Assembly (NCBI GenBank): GCA_013054445.1
Contig: JAAMPI010001272.1
Span: forward strand, 1 to 16,718
Direction: 5' to 3'
Length of the DNA: 16,718 nt
From: Cudoniella acicularis
Taxonomy: Eukaryota; Ascomycota; Leotiomycetes; Helotiales; Helotiaceae
Below, piece by piece: positions 1-10,166 of the stretch. The translations under genes and the position numbers were made by a program. The notes under the pieces are model-generated. The model saw nothing but the letters and a program-made list of their open reading frames with translations. It searched no databases and was not told where the DNA came from. The first letter of the stretch is position 1; each line of letters begins with the position of its first letter.

Positions 1-934
1 AAGGGTCTTTAAGTATACTCTCCTAAAATTCTTTTAACGATCGTTACGACTATAATTCTTTCTAGCTTTTAGGAAATAGAAAGCTAGGGAATTTAATTTC
101 TTAATTCTGTTCTTTAGTCACCTTAACGTATCCTCGAGAATCCGGTTAGTAAGAGAAGTTCGTATAGTGACCTTTCCCTAGCTAATTAAAATAGGCCTCT
201 TCTATATCGAGCGGCGATAGGCCTTCGATCGCAAGCTTGAAATAGCCCTTTCTTCTGACCCTTAGATTAGATAAAAACTATATAAGCTTTACTTTATTTA
301 GGTTTCCGCTAATATCTTCGTAGTTATAGTAAAATATTAGTGCGCTTCCTTCCTCTGACTATAGATTAAGTAATACTTTATTTAGTTAAGTCGTACGGTT
401 AAGAGGTTCGGTCGAAGCCGATAGTGTAAGCGAGACCTCGTAGCTAACAGGCACTTGATAGGCCTATAGCGGAGGCTCTTTTGTCATGATATTCTAGCCT
501 AGAGGCGAAGCTAGAGATAGGCGTCTCACTGGCTTAGGTATATTAGCGGCTACTAATTCTCGATATCTGTTTTTAGGAATTGCTAGAGGCACCTGTTCTA
601 TACCCTAAGGTTATAAGGGAGCTTTATACTATAGCTCGGCTTCTGGCGTAGCTTTAGTATTCGTCGCTAATACGTCGCTTGGCGAATTGCCACTGTCTAT
701 AAATAAGCGTGTGTCGAGCGTCTCTTTAACGCTCTTTAATTCTACTAAAATTTTATTAAAATGCCGGACAATTTCCTCTACCTATTCCGGTCGTCCGCCT
801 AGGGTCTTAGTGCGAACTGAGTGGCGCCGCTTAGGGTTCTTAGTAGTAAGAGATTTTCGGATATAGTCGAATACGCTCGATAACGTGTCGAGTCGCCTCT
901 TAAGAGCTTCTACTTTCTCCGTAAGATCTACTAT
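1..934 (-). pseudogene. RIP-decayed remnant, unrecognised protein, 5' part
   Basis: I do not recognise this protein. One minus-strand frame runs from about 934 to the left edge with only about ten TAA/TAG stops in its first 240 or so codons; stops become denser below about 90. It looks 5'-complete and cut by the window edge. A likely start is the codon at 934-932, now ATA, which would be a RIP-changed ATG; it is followed by a Lys/Glu/Leu-rich helical stretch (EKVEALKRRLD) and then a basic segment (KNPKRRHSVRTK). The middle is Pro/Ser/Thr-rich, and the distal part is aromatic (YFNQLGKGHYTNFSYWPDS if the stops are read as Gln or Trp). No catalytic motif was seen. It lies downstream of, and on the same strand as, the remnant at 985-2640 but in another frame, so the two could be exons of one gene or neighbours. 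Confidence 0.55.
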
Positions 935-984
935 CACTAATCTTAAAGGAAAGATAGAAACGAGATACGCTTTAGACGGGTTAC

Positions 985-2640
985 TAAGTTAGATACTAAA
1001 CCTATAAGAGAAGTAGTATAGAGGCCGCGTCGGAAATTATCAAACGCTGACTTAGCCGGTTTAAGGTAAGGCGATAGAGCCCCCTAGTACTCGCGCGACC
1101 TACCGCCTTTTTAAAGTAGTAGAAAACTTAACTAATAACAAATATAAAAAGTAAGTTACCTAGTCGACCGCCGATTGCGTATATTTAGGAAGATTTAGAA
1201 GCTAAGCTAGAGGGGATAACGAATTCTAAATAGTATAATCACTTGGTCTTATCCCGGAAAAACAGGTTAATTTGAACCGGCTTAGTATAGCTTAAAGGAC
1301 AACCTAGCTTCGTGATCTTTAGCGCTACTATTCTAGCCTAATACCAACTCGAAAGCACCGTAGCTACGGAGATTTATATAACGGCGGAGGTATACTAAGA
1401 GTAGTTAGTATATAGCCCTAGTCTATGATTAGAGAATCGTACCCGAGACAGAATACGCCTGATATAAGGATCGTATAATAGCTACTATACCTCCCGAATA
1501 TAGCGATTTATAAAAAGACTACGTATATAGAGGGTTTACTACGGCGGCCTAGTCTGCTCTTAGGGAGGGGAGATACTATAATCAATATAATATAGAATTA
1601 TTTAGTGGCAACTCTAAACTAGCCGAGTATATAGATAGGAAGGACTTCCCCCTTTCCGGTGACTTAGTGGCGAAGTTACGTCCTCGGAACTTGTTATCTT
1701 ATTATGCCTATCCCTAAAATCCTCGGTCAGTCTCGATCTCTAGACTAGCCTATAGCTGATAGCAAGTATAGGTGAAGCATCATCGTGTTTCACCGATGAC
1801 CTTAGCGGTTAGGCTTAGGATCAGGTCTAAACATTTGCTAGTTAATCCTTAAGGCCTAACTATCTCCTAGAAAATCATTATACGATAGTAAAATCTTACT
1901 ACGAAGAGACCTAGTACTTAGTTTCTACCTCGCCTTCCGGGAATTATAAATATTCTAGGGTCCTTAGTAGTAGTATATTGATTATTAGAGATCTGGCTAT
2001 GATTTATATAAATTTCCCTAGACGGCATGTTAACGTTAATACGAGAACCACCTTTAAGATATCTCTATAATTAGACCGACGGACTATATAATACTCGCTC
2101 TTAATATAGTATAAATTTTAATATCCCGGAAGAGTAGCGCCGACCCGTCGATCTATACTCTCCTAGTCCTTTATAAGTAGACTAGAGTTGACTTCTCTTC
2201 CTATATAATGTTGTTATAAGCTAAATAATAGTAAGAAGCACTTAGTCGTACGAAACTCTTCTAAGGATTTAACTCCTTATATTATAGAGATTTGCTATAG
2301 CCCTAGGTTATTTAGAGGGCGTGACGTAACTTAGTTAACGATCCGTCCCTCGGCGTAAGTATATATCAAATCCGACCCTAGATCGACACCTAAATACTAT
2401 CTATACCGGTTGCCTAGTATACCTTATAAGATAGAGCGCTCTCCTACGGTCGCTTTAGTGCTAGGAAAGTTTAATAGGGCCCGAATATACTCTTTCCGGG
2501 GGGGCCAAATATAGGTTCCTAGTTTATCTAAGAAAAGAGGATCACTAGGGATTACTTAAGTTATTTTAAGAATTAGGCCTTAGCACTATTTTATACCTGA
2601 TACTAAAGTAGGGCTACCTCGAGGGCTCCTTGTTTAGTGA
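985..2640 (-). pseudogene. RIP-decayed coding-like remnant, unrecognised
   Basis: I do not recognise this protein. A single minus-strand frame is fairly open from about 2640 to 1925 and again from about 1770 to 990, with roughly one TAA/TAG per 17 codons, below the background of the other frames I read there. The island at about 1775-1925 is dense in stops and includes two TGA codons, which RIP does not readily make. It may be an intron, an insertion or simply non-coding. A further TGA lies near 1228. Recognisable stretches include DPLFLDKLGTYIWPPRKEY near 2540 and DPYIRRILSRVRFSNHRLG near 1450. A plus-strand frame at about 1340-1760 has a similar stop density, so the strand is not certain. 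No known domain was matched. If real, it is divergent from the coiled-coil gene that starts at 2971. Confidence 0.38.
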
Positions 2641-2970
2641 TTTACTATACTAAACTTCTTCTTAAAACGTAAAATAACTAGATTACGAGTATCCTAACTT
2701 TAAGAAATAAGTTAGTCACTAAGACAACTAGTAATATCTAGCCCTAACGCCTCTGCCGTATATATAAAAGATCATTGTTGCCTACCGAGAAGACTTTAAT
2801 CCAAGCCAAACATCGACTAGAACGACAACAAGCCAGTTAGTCTAGATTAATCACTTTACTGTCACCTTAGCCGTACTATATCTCTCTTGTTTTATCCTTA
2901 TATCCGTCCTCTAGAAACTCTAAACTAACTCTAGAAACTCGTTTTACTTCTTATTAAATTAGCTAGAATT
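2641..2970. other. Intergenic spacer, possible divergent promoter
   Basis: No frame here stands out as coding. The stretch separates a minus-strand remnant ending its 5' side near 2640 from the plus-strand gene starting at 2971. By position it would have carried both promoters, but RIP has removed any motif I could name. A CT-rich run with two near-identical tctagaaactc copies lies at about 2910-2942. Confidence 0.3.
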
Positions 2971-4349
2971 ATGTCTTCTTAACCACGGCCTTAGCTATAG
3001 ACTAATAAAGGCCAACTATACTAACTAATTTCTAGTAATAGTATAAGACTATAGCCGTATCTAGTCGACCAAGACCCTCTTACTATCGACTAACGCCTCT
3101 ATAGTACGAACTCCGTAATAAGCGAATCCCTAAATATATTATCTTTTAATCGTAACACTATTACGAGTTTAACCCGTACTTGTACGACTTATTAGTAACG
3201 GCTAGAGGAATAGTCTAAAGCATATATAGCTCTAGAAATAGAATATAAGAAGACTAGTACCGATCTCGAAAATATAACCCGAAACTACCTCTCTATAAAT
3301 CAGTAGCTTAAAGAGGCTAGTCAGTATTATAAATCTAACGTCTAAGAATATAAGAGAAAGCTCTAGGCCGCTCTTAGCCACCGCCTAAGTCAGAACATAA
3401 ATCAGGGGGAGATAAGGGAATATAATAATAAGCTTACTACTGCCAAGCAAGAGCTTAATAAGATACGAGAGATAGAGAGAGAACATTAGAGCGACCTAAA
3501 AGAAGCTCGTGACTAACTAGATACTGCTTAGTAAGATCTAGGCAAGCTGCGTAAAGAGAAGGCAGATTTGATTCGAGAGTATCAAGACGCGTTAGGTGCG
3601 GCTAAGAATCGTATAGCAATCGCTAAGAAGAAGATTATTAAGCTTAAGGAGTAGCAATCGTATAAACAACTGATTTTAGGGGAGAGGGTTATAGAGCTAG
3701 AGAAGGAGATAGACTTGACCCGGAAGAACCGAGACGTATTAGATAGAGCATACGAGGCAGCGGAGAAGAAGATCGCTAAACTTAAGAAAGAAAAGGCAGA
3801 CTTGATATAGAACTACCGGGATTTATTAGCTATAGCGGAAGAAAGGATCGCCGAACTTGAGATAGAGAAGGTAGACTCGATCTAGGAGCACTAAGACGTA
3901 TTGGCTATAGCTAAGGAGGCAGCGGAGGAAAGGATCGCTGATCTCGAGAAGGAGAAGGTAGAATTGATTTAGAAGTACCGAGACGCGTTAGCTGTCGCTA
4001 AGGATCGAGTAATAGTTGTCCTAGAAAGGGTTATTAAGCCTAAGAAGGAAAAGGTAGGCCTTATATAAGAACATTAATCACGATAACTAAAAAATAGTTC
4101 TAGGAACTCGAAAATATATACCCGATAGCTAAGAGTAGAGTATCAGCTATAGAGTCTCCGGTAGCCTCTCCGGAAACTGTTACCTCGCTAATCACTCGGA
4201 AAAGACCGAGATTTAAGAGTAAATAAGACGGAAACGTATAGTAGTAATATCGTAAGGTAAGGGGGAGGAAAGCTATAAAGGTAATAGACGGAGATACGAT
4301 TATTATCGAAACGGAGTAAGCGGCGGAAGTATTAAGAGGTATTTATTAA
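2971..4349 (+). pseudogene. RIP-decayed long coiled-coil protein gene
   Basis: An ATG at 2971 survives. The frame from it can be followed to a TAA at 4347-4349, about 459 residues, if in-frame TAA/TAG are read as former Gln or Trp codons and one missing base is allowed. That base is lost in the A run at about 4088-4093, where the frame moves by one. The N-terminal 75 residues are Gln/Ser/Thr-rich and the next 300 are strongly Lys/Glu/Leu/Ala-rich. From about 3555 to 4065 there are imperfect repeats of roughly 33 residues containing EKADLIREYQDAL, EKADLI-NYRDLL and EKVELI-KYRDAL, a heptad-like coiled coil. The C-terminal tail (VSAIESPVASPETVTSLI, then a basic patch) looks like a disordered end. 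No enzyme motif was seen and I do not recognise the family. It is convergent with the DUF3723 remnant, separated by about 80 bp. Confidence 0.72.
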
Positions 4350-4429
4350 CTTTAATATACGGTTTTTTAGTACTGTTTATTTAATAGTATAATCGAATTT
4401 TAGGTAATAATAACTAGTTTATATTTATA

Positions 4430-7400
4430 GGGTTACCTTAACCGGTGTTTCTAAAATTACTTTAGCTTTAGCCTATATACTTTCGAAGGCTAGCCTGCCC
4501 TAGCCTGTCCTTAGCGGTCCTTCCTTGTTTAAGGAAACGAATAGTTCCTACCCGCTTCCGATATCGTACGCGAGTATGTCTCTATAGCCCTTCTCGAGTA
4601 CTTTCTTTAATAATTTATAAAAGACTAGAGTCGGCAGATCCTTGACTGCTTTAACCTCTCCCTAGGTTACTTAACGGCGATAGAAGATCCCTTGTTTCGT
4701 ACGTGATCTCTATACGATCGTAGTTAGTATTAGGGCTTTATAGAGTTCGGGAGCTAATAACGGATTCTATCTTTCCGTTTATACTATTATAGTGACTCGC
4801 GGTTATATTTATATATATTTATCTTATAGGTAATTTTATTAAAGTTAGAGAGATATTTAGATTTAGAAAGTTCTATGTCTTTAATATATTCGAAAACAAG
4901 GCCCTACCGGCGAGTTTAGATTTATAACTCTTTATCTATTTCTTCTATTATCCGGGCTTGTCTTATAGGACTTCGAAACTAAACCGAAGTATCTGATAAT
5001 TTAATTCCGTATCCTCTTAATTCGGGTAGCTACCGTAAATAAACGTATCTGTCGGGATCGCGTAGAACTATATCGAAACAATTACCTACGGTTAGGCCGC
5101 TATCACTTTGATTAAATAAGTTTATACGTGCCGCGACAAATTTCCTAGCTATGTCTTTAGCTTTAGTACGTATATAGTTCAATTTTATTAGGATAAGCTA
5201 GCTATCCGGCTAGCGAAGTACGAAGGATACCCTGTCTTCGTTACTATTATATTAGTTCCGTATATACTCGCTATCCTACTAGTTATTAGCGTGACTCTAA
5301 AGAGAGGAACATTATTATTATTATATGCTCTAAAGCGTTAATATCCTTATCCTGTCTTAATTTACGCCTTTTCCCGCGTAAAGAAACGTCCGTAAGTAGT
5401 TCTTCCTCCTCACGTGTTAGCCGTATTCTTGCCCTAGGCGAAGGTTCTATCGGTGTTATTATCTGACTCTCGAGAGTCTAGTAAAGTACTATCTGATTCT
5501 CCGGCGTCTAAGGCCGAACTATTATTTGATTCTCTAGCGTCTAAGGTCGAACTATTATTTGATTCTCTAGTATCTAAGGACCTACTATTATCTGGCTCTC
5601 TAGTACTTAAGGTCGAACTATTATCTGACTCTCTTAAACCGGCGGATTTATATCCTAAGTGACTTGACTTAGTCCTTCCGCTAGGTCGGCTTATATAATA
5701 CCGGGTGGCACGGGAGTCTATACATCGCTCGTACTATCTTTAGATATCGTAGAAGTACTCGCGGAANCTTTAGAGGTAGTAGATATTAGAGAAGAACTTG
5801 TGCTCCTATTAGAAAAAGTAGTTATATGATTATAATCTACCTATATAGCGTCTTCTAAATCTAGTAATAGCGGATTTCCTCCCTACCGTTTAAATAGAGA
5901 ATTCTTAGGAGGTCTCTTAAAGAATATAAAGAAGACTAATCTTTAGATAAAAAATAAAGATATCCTATCCCCTTTACTAATAGTCGGTTTATAAATAGAT
6001 CGTAAGAACAGATATTTCCGGGTACGTGAGTACGCGTTCTCGAAAATACGTCCGTATCGTCGGGAAACTGCCTCGCTAGGACCGTCAATAAGGAGGGTAG
6101 GTTAGCCACCTAGATCTGGCTTCTCGATTATAGTGTTAAACATCCGTTTTATTCTTCTAAGGTGTCGTAGGACGAGACTCTTATTATAAGTGAAGTAATT
6201 AGTGTCCCGAGCCTCTAACAACGCCGTATATACTATTTTAGCGTCCGGATTCTTCTGTTTTAAAATCTTAATCTCTTTCGTAGTAAACCCTAGAACGTCT
6301 ACTAGAAGCCCGAATCTATACTAAAGTAGCGAACTAGGCTTCTAGGGTACGGGAAGGGCTTGCTTTTCTTCTTTCTTTAGACATTCTCCTACTAATCTAT
6401 TAAAATGTCGTATAGCGTAAAGCTAAAGGTATAAGATCCTAGACTATATTTAGTCTTCTATACTTCTAGTATAAGAAGTAAACTTCTACTCCCCGGTCTA
6501 GACTTTAAACACGCCCTCTTCTTGATAAGTTCCGGTAAATATACGCCGTAAGGCTTTACGAATCGTTCTTTTAAAGTCCGATAGTAAAAGCTTCCTTATC
6601 GCTCTTTATAGTAGTCTAAGATATTTCACGTCCTTAAATAGAGTATAAATTATAAAGATTAGATCTTCGATGCTACTTAAGCGGGTCTAGATCATATCCC
6701 GCTAGTTCTAGGCGCGAATTAAAGGGAAAAGCTTTTTATCTTATATTAGCTCTCGTAAGAGCTTAAGGTCTCCTCGTGATAGCCCTAGAGCTTTTAGTTC
6801 TACTAGTTTTACTGACTCCCGATTAGCTAGCTTTATAAGTTCTTAGTCGTCTCTAAATATATAAGACTATATTTATAAGATATATTTCTCTAGGTAGTAT
6901 ATAATTTCCTAGAAGACGTTAGAACGATGTCTATTATAAGCGCCTTAATCACTTACCTTATCGTATTTTAAGGCTATTATTTTATCTAGAACCCCTATAT
7001 TTAGGCCGTCCTAGATTCTAGTTATATCTATAAGTATATTAAATATCGCGAGAAAACGTTTATATTTAAAGAAGCGCTTTAAAATTTCGCTCTTCTTTTT
7101 CGTAAGACGAGCCTACTATTTCTTTTCCGCGAACTTGTCTTATTTTAAACTATACTAGTAAATCTTACGATAAATTTCGCCGTTAGAAAAGTTCGTTAAG
7201 TTTATATATTCTTCTACTAGCTCTCTCTATTAGACAGAATCTAAGTCTATAATATATAAATTAGATGCCCGTATCGATCCGGAGTTCTAAAACTTACTAG
7301 TAATATAGAGGTCTATAGTCTACTAGCGATCTCCTAGTTTCCGGAGGACGGCTTTTATAGCCTTAACGCGCTGCCGACCGTAAAGGCACGAAAGGCAGAA

Positions 7401-7739
7401 GCCCGAGGGAAATTTTAAGCGCGGTGGTGTCTCCCTAGGATTTTCTATTAAGCTATTAGGGTTAAGTTCTAATAGCTTAAGAATATTTAAGAAATCAGAC
7501 GGCTTAATAATAACAGGTATATGATTTTAAGGCTCGAGACGATAGTATCCTTCTTTCTTAAATTTCCCTTTTAGTGACTCGATGATCTTCTTATTTTCCC
7601 CTCGTATAAAGCTAGAGGAAAATTCTAGTACCTCGAGGTCAATATAAGCCGTTCCTTAATAATTCGAGTTCTTAGTATTAATAATTGTCCTCTCCTAAAT
7701 ATCGACCTTACTCTGTCTTATTTTGCTTTAGTTTACTAT
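4430..7739 (-). pseudogene. RIP-decayed DUF3723 family gene (Starship-associated)
   Basis: A single minus-strand frame can be read from about 7739 to about 5345 and matches the fungal DUF3723 family as I know it. The N-terminal block has YRLEPQNHIPVIIK and GFCLSCLYGRQRVKA, followed by GDR-stop-stop-TIDLY, where both stops (7325-7320) sit on the family's Trp-Trp. Then comes the hallmark GEIYRKI (7161-7181), and about 350 further helical residues with stops at Trp-like positions. A Ser/Thr-rich linker and an 11-residue repeat follow (5461-5633). Near 5280-5390 the better frame shifts by one base and continues towards 4430; the true end is unclear. The ATA at 7739-7737 is probably the former ATG. 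The biochemical role of DUF3723 is unknown; members recur as accessory genes in Starship giant elements. There is one N, at 5767. Confidence 0.85.
5461..5633 (-). repeat. 33-bp minisatellite encoding an 11-residue repeat
   Basis: Five and a third head-to-tail units occupy this stretch: 5461-5490 (30 bp), then 33-bp units starting at 5491, 5524, 5557 and 5590, and a partial unit at 5623-5633. In the minus-strand DUF3723 frame each unit encodes the pattern E-[SN]-Q-I-I-V-R-P-Q-x-L, with the second Gln usually now a TAG or TAA. All units keep the reading frame, and the plus strand is open for 69 codons as a by-product. Confidence 0.85.
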
Positions 7740-7803
7740 AGAAGGCGTAACATACCGTCCTACGCCTATATTTTATTGATCCTAAACGGCGACTAGTATT
7801 AGN

Positions 7804-8003
7804 GAGCCGTATTTTNCTCCCTTTTTAGCNCTNNCGNNTGTCAAGCGCTATCGTAATNGCTACGCTNGCGNCNGGGAGCCGAATTTTNCTCCCTTTTNAG
7901 CNCTGCCGTCCGTCAAGCGCNATCGTAATAGCNNCGCTAGCGCNNGGGAGCCGAATTTTGCTCCCTTTTTAACGCTGCCGCGCGTCAAGCCCTATCGTAA
8001 TAG
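7804..8003. repeat. Three 72-bp tandem units with internal hairpins
   Basis: Units start with GAGCCG at 7804, 7876 and 7948, giving an exact 72-bp period; the third copy is incomplete, ending near 8003. Each unit carries gggagc-(8 nt)-gctccc, a perfect 6-bp inverted repeat, and the first two carry a second candidate stem, gcgcta with tagcgc (the second copy has N bases in it). Nearly all of the window's N bases fall inside the first two copies. The array fills most of the 260-bp spacer between the divergent DUF3723 remnant (start 7739, minus) and the remnant starting at about 8000 (plus), so it sits where a shared promoter would lie. Confidence 0.85.
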
Positions 8004-8337
8004 ATAGAGAAAGATTATACGAAGAAGTAGAAAATTATTAAATAGTTGACGACTAGGCCCCTCCTAGTTATTTCTACGACTACTAGACTAGTAATAAAGA
8101 TCGCGAATTAGAACTAGAGAGTTCGAGATTAAGTATAAAGCGAACAAGTAAAAGGATTCCGCGATAGTATAGCTAACTAAAAGAGATGTCGAAGAGTCCG
8201 CGAACTAACAAGTCTTTATTACCTTCTATTTATAAGATATAATGTTAGCTCGCTTCTACCTTAGGGGATCACTATCTAGCGCTTGCGCTCTAAGCTATAA
8301 GACGATCTCTTAGGCGGGCCGGCGCCGGAAATTAGCA

Positions 8338-8363
8338 GGTAAAGACAAGGGGTAAAGATAAGG
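8338..8363. repeat. Two short GGTAAAGA(C/T)AAGG copies
   Basis: Two adjacent copies of a 12-13 bp G-rich motif (ggtaaagacaag, gggtaaagataag). The same motif in opposite orientation makes up the minisatellite at 9654-9723. Whether the two are related is not established. Confidence 0.45.
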
Positions 8364-8383
8364 GCAATAGACGGGCGTGCTCT

Positions 8384-8533
8384 TACTTTCGTATAGGCCG
8401 TATAAATCTATACTTTTTCGTCCGTAGTTAATAAAATCGTAGAGGCCTATTAGTTAATCGCCCTTGTTTAGGTAAAATCTTCGAGAGGAATATAAACAGA
8501 AAAGTATAGATTAATCCGCCTTATACGAAAGTA
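8384..8533. repeat. Imperfect 37-bp inverted repeat, 76-bp loop
   Basis: The left arm (8384-8420) begins tactttcgtata and continues aatctatactttt. The reverse complement of the right arm (8497-8533) begins identically and shares aatctatactttt as well, differing mainly by single-base gaps in the centre of the arm. The arms and the 76-bp loop (8421-8496) total 150 bp. It could be a small foldback element or MITE remnant. I saw no clear target-site duplication and no internal gene. Confidence 0.7.
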
Positions 8534-8600
8534 TTTCGGGCTAGTCTTTTACTCGCTAGCGTAGTAGGCACGAGCTCAAATTCTACTCTTTCTTAGCGCT

Positions 8601-9094
8601 AGCCGGCTATACGTCTAATTTTTCTCTCTTTTTCTTTTAGTTATAAAGCGCTAGGTATAGCACTATATTACTTTTTATTACGTAGCTATTTCTTTTTTTC
8701 CTTCCTCGTCTTTTAGAATATATTAAGAACGAAGTCGAATATTAAACTAATATCGCTTACTTCTCTCCTATTATCTTTTAGTAATCTTATTTAGTCACGT
8801 GATAGAACGTATAGTAGTCAAGCAATTTAAGGCCGAGGCACTTGTGATCAAGGACTTATAAGGATTATAGGGATACGCACTTCGTTAGGGACTACTCTAT
8901 AATAGTTGTTAGATAGATATACTATTTAGAACATGTCTATTTCCGTTATTCGCTAATCTATATTAATAGGACTACTAATAATTCCGTTTTATAACGTAGT
9001 CGTTTACGAAGGGGAGAATATCAAATAGAGAGTCTCTAGCTAGAGAAATATCTATTAGATATCGGGAGGCAACCGCCGCCCGCTTAATATTACG
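8601..9094. other. Non-coding stretch with no clear gene
   Basis: No frame stands out as coding. The stretch is pyrimidine-rich at 8610-8710 and contains one CACGTG hexamer near 8797, which may be chance. It separates the plus-strand remnant ending near 8600 from the 3' end of the minus-strand remnant at 9095-9655. Confidence 0.3.
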
Positions 9095-9655
9095 ACTAGA
9101 GAAAAAACGCCTATATTAACATCTCTAAAGCTTCTTCGGTCTCGCGTCTTATCTTCTTAAGGTTCGCTTCTTCCCTTCTACGATTTGCCCTCCCGTCGCT
9201 ACTATTAGCTTCTCCTAACAATTCTTATAAGGCGTTCTCCTATATCGTAAGCTTCTTTAAAAGAAAATCTCTTATCCCGATTATACTATCGCTCTTTTCT
9301 AATTCTTAGCGAAAGCTTAGCCTAGCCTTTTCTCTTCGAAGGGCTCGAAGTTTAAGCTTTACCTCTCGGTCGTCCCTCTCTAGACAGATTCTCTCCTTAT
9401 TCTACTACGTAGTAAAAATTGTTCGACGAGATCTAGAAGGAGTAACCCTAAATATATTATCGGGTACTTAGATTCTTTTTCGCGCTATAGTACGATTTTA
9501 GGAGGTGGTTTTTAAGGGCTAAAGGATTAAGTACGTAGGCCAGAAGCGGTATATTTAAAATTTATATATGTTCTAGTAGTAAGGTTACCTATCGCGCTTC
9601 TAGAACTCTTATAAAAGTTACCTAAATCTGACCTTAAGTTTTAACTAAGTCTTTA
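9095..9655 (-). pseudogene. RIP-decayed coiled-coil protein remnant
   Basis: One minus-strand frame from about 9655 to 9095 has about eleven TAA/TAG stops in 185 codons, and only five in the last 140. Order of segments: an upstream aromatic/aliphatic part (EHIYKF-IYRFWPTYLIL); a basic Ser/Thr stretch (VPDNIFRVTPSRSRRTIF); then a long charged helix (KERICLERDDREVKLKLRA, ALRREKARLSFR, REEANLKKIRRETEEALEML) with coiled-coil character. No family was recognised and no catalytic motif was seen. Charged C-terminal helices occur in many fungal proteins, including some transposases, so function cannot be called. The 5' boundary is open; a 13-bp minisatellite lies immediately upstream. Confidence 0.52.
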
Positions 9656-9723
9656 CCCCCTGTCTCTACCCCCTGTCTCTGCCCCCGTCTCTACCCCTCG
9701 TCTCTACCCCTCGTCTCTACCCT
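9654..9723. repeat. 13-bp C-rich minisatellite
   Basis: Five head-to-tail units of the type taccccctgtctc, starting at 9654, 9667, 9680 (12 bp), 9692 and 9705, followed by a partial copy. It is one of the most strand-asymmetric patches in the window. It lies just upstream of the minus-strand coiled-coil remnant, on its 5' side. Confidence 0.85.
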
Positions 9724-10160
9724 ATATCTGTTATTCACCTTAGTCCTAATCCCGTATACTATATTTAAAATCACTATATTAACTAGCTAGTAGTTATATA
9801 GTAGATCGAAAGATCAGTCGTAAGGACCTGTCGTAGATCGAAGGTCTATAGAAATTATACGATAGTATCGAAGAGATCTACTAAAAACGATATACCACGT
9901 AAGGACTAAACGTAATAGAGTTTAGGGAGGGGAGCCGAATCTAGGCCCCGGAACCGTTGGCTATATTTTTCTTACTTGACGTCTAGTATACGAAATAAAA
10001 ATACTACCTTAGCTAATAAAGGACTAGTTCGGGTCTAATAGCTAGTTAGACTATAAAGAGGCTGACCTCGCTTAGCCTATTTTTAGAATCAAGGTATCTA
10101 AATCTAGCTCTTTAAAGTTTTGACCTATTTTATTAAGCGAAACTATTTTTAATATAACCT
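9724..10160. other. Spacer with short direct repeats, no gene seen
   Basis: No convincing coding frame. It contains two copies of a gtagatcgaa-type motif about 32 bp apart (near 9801 and 9833) and a patch, gggaggggagccgaat at 9925-9940, that shares GAGCCGAAT with the 72-bp array. It lies between a minus-strand remnant and the coding-like tracts beginning near 10440. Confidence 0.3.
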
Positions 10161-10166
10161 TAGATA

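Larger units (their letters stand above)
8000..8600 (+). pseudogene. RIP-decayed coding-like remnant, unrecognised
   Basis: One plus-strand frame from about 8000 to 8590 has roughly eleven TAA/TAG stops in about 200 codons. A plausible start is ATA at 8000-8002 (former ATG), giving an acidic N-terminus (DRERLYEEVENY) and then a Tyr-rich segment (PPSYFYDY). A charged stretch (KDRELELESSRLSIKR) and a basic Ser/Lys region follow. The protein is not recognised and no motif was seen. The distal half includes both arms of the 37-bp inverted repeat at 8384-8533, so the coding part may end before that repeat, which could be an insertion. It is divergent from the DUF3723 remnant across the 72-bp array. 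Confidence 0.42.

Noticed and set aside
5453..5662. Plus-strand ORF of 69 codons (Ser/Leu/Asp repeats)
   Set aside because: It is the antisense of the DUF3723 linker minisatellite. The open frame is a by-product of the 33-bp period, and the minus-strand frame continues a recognised family.
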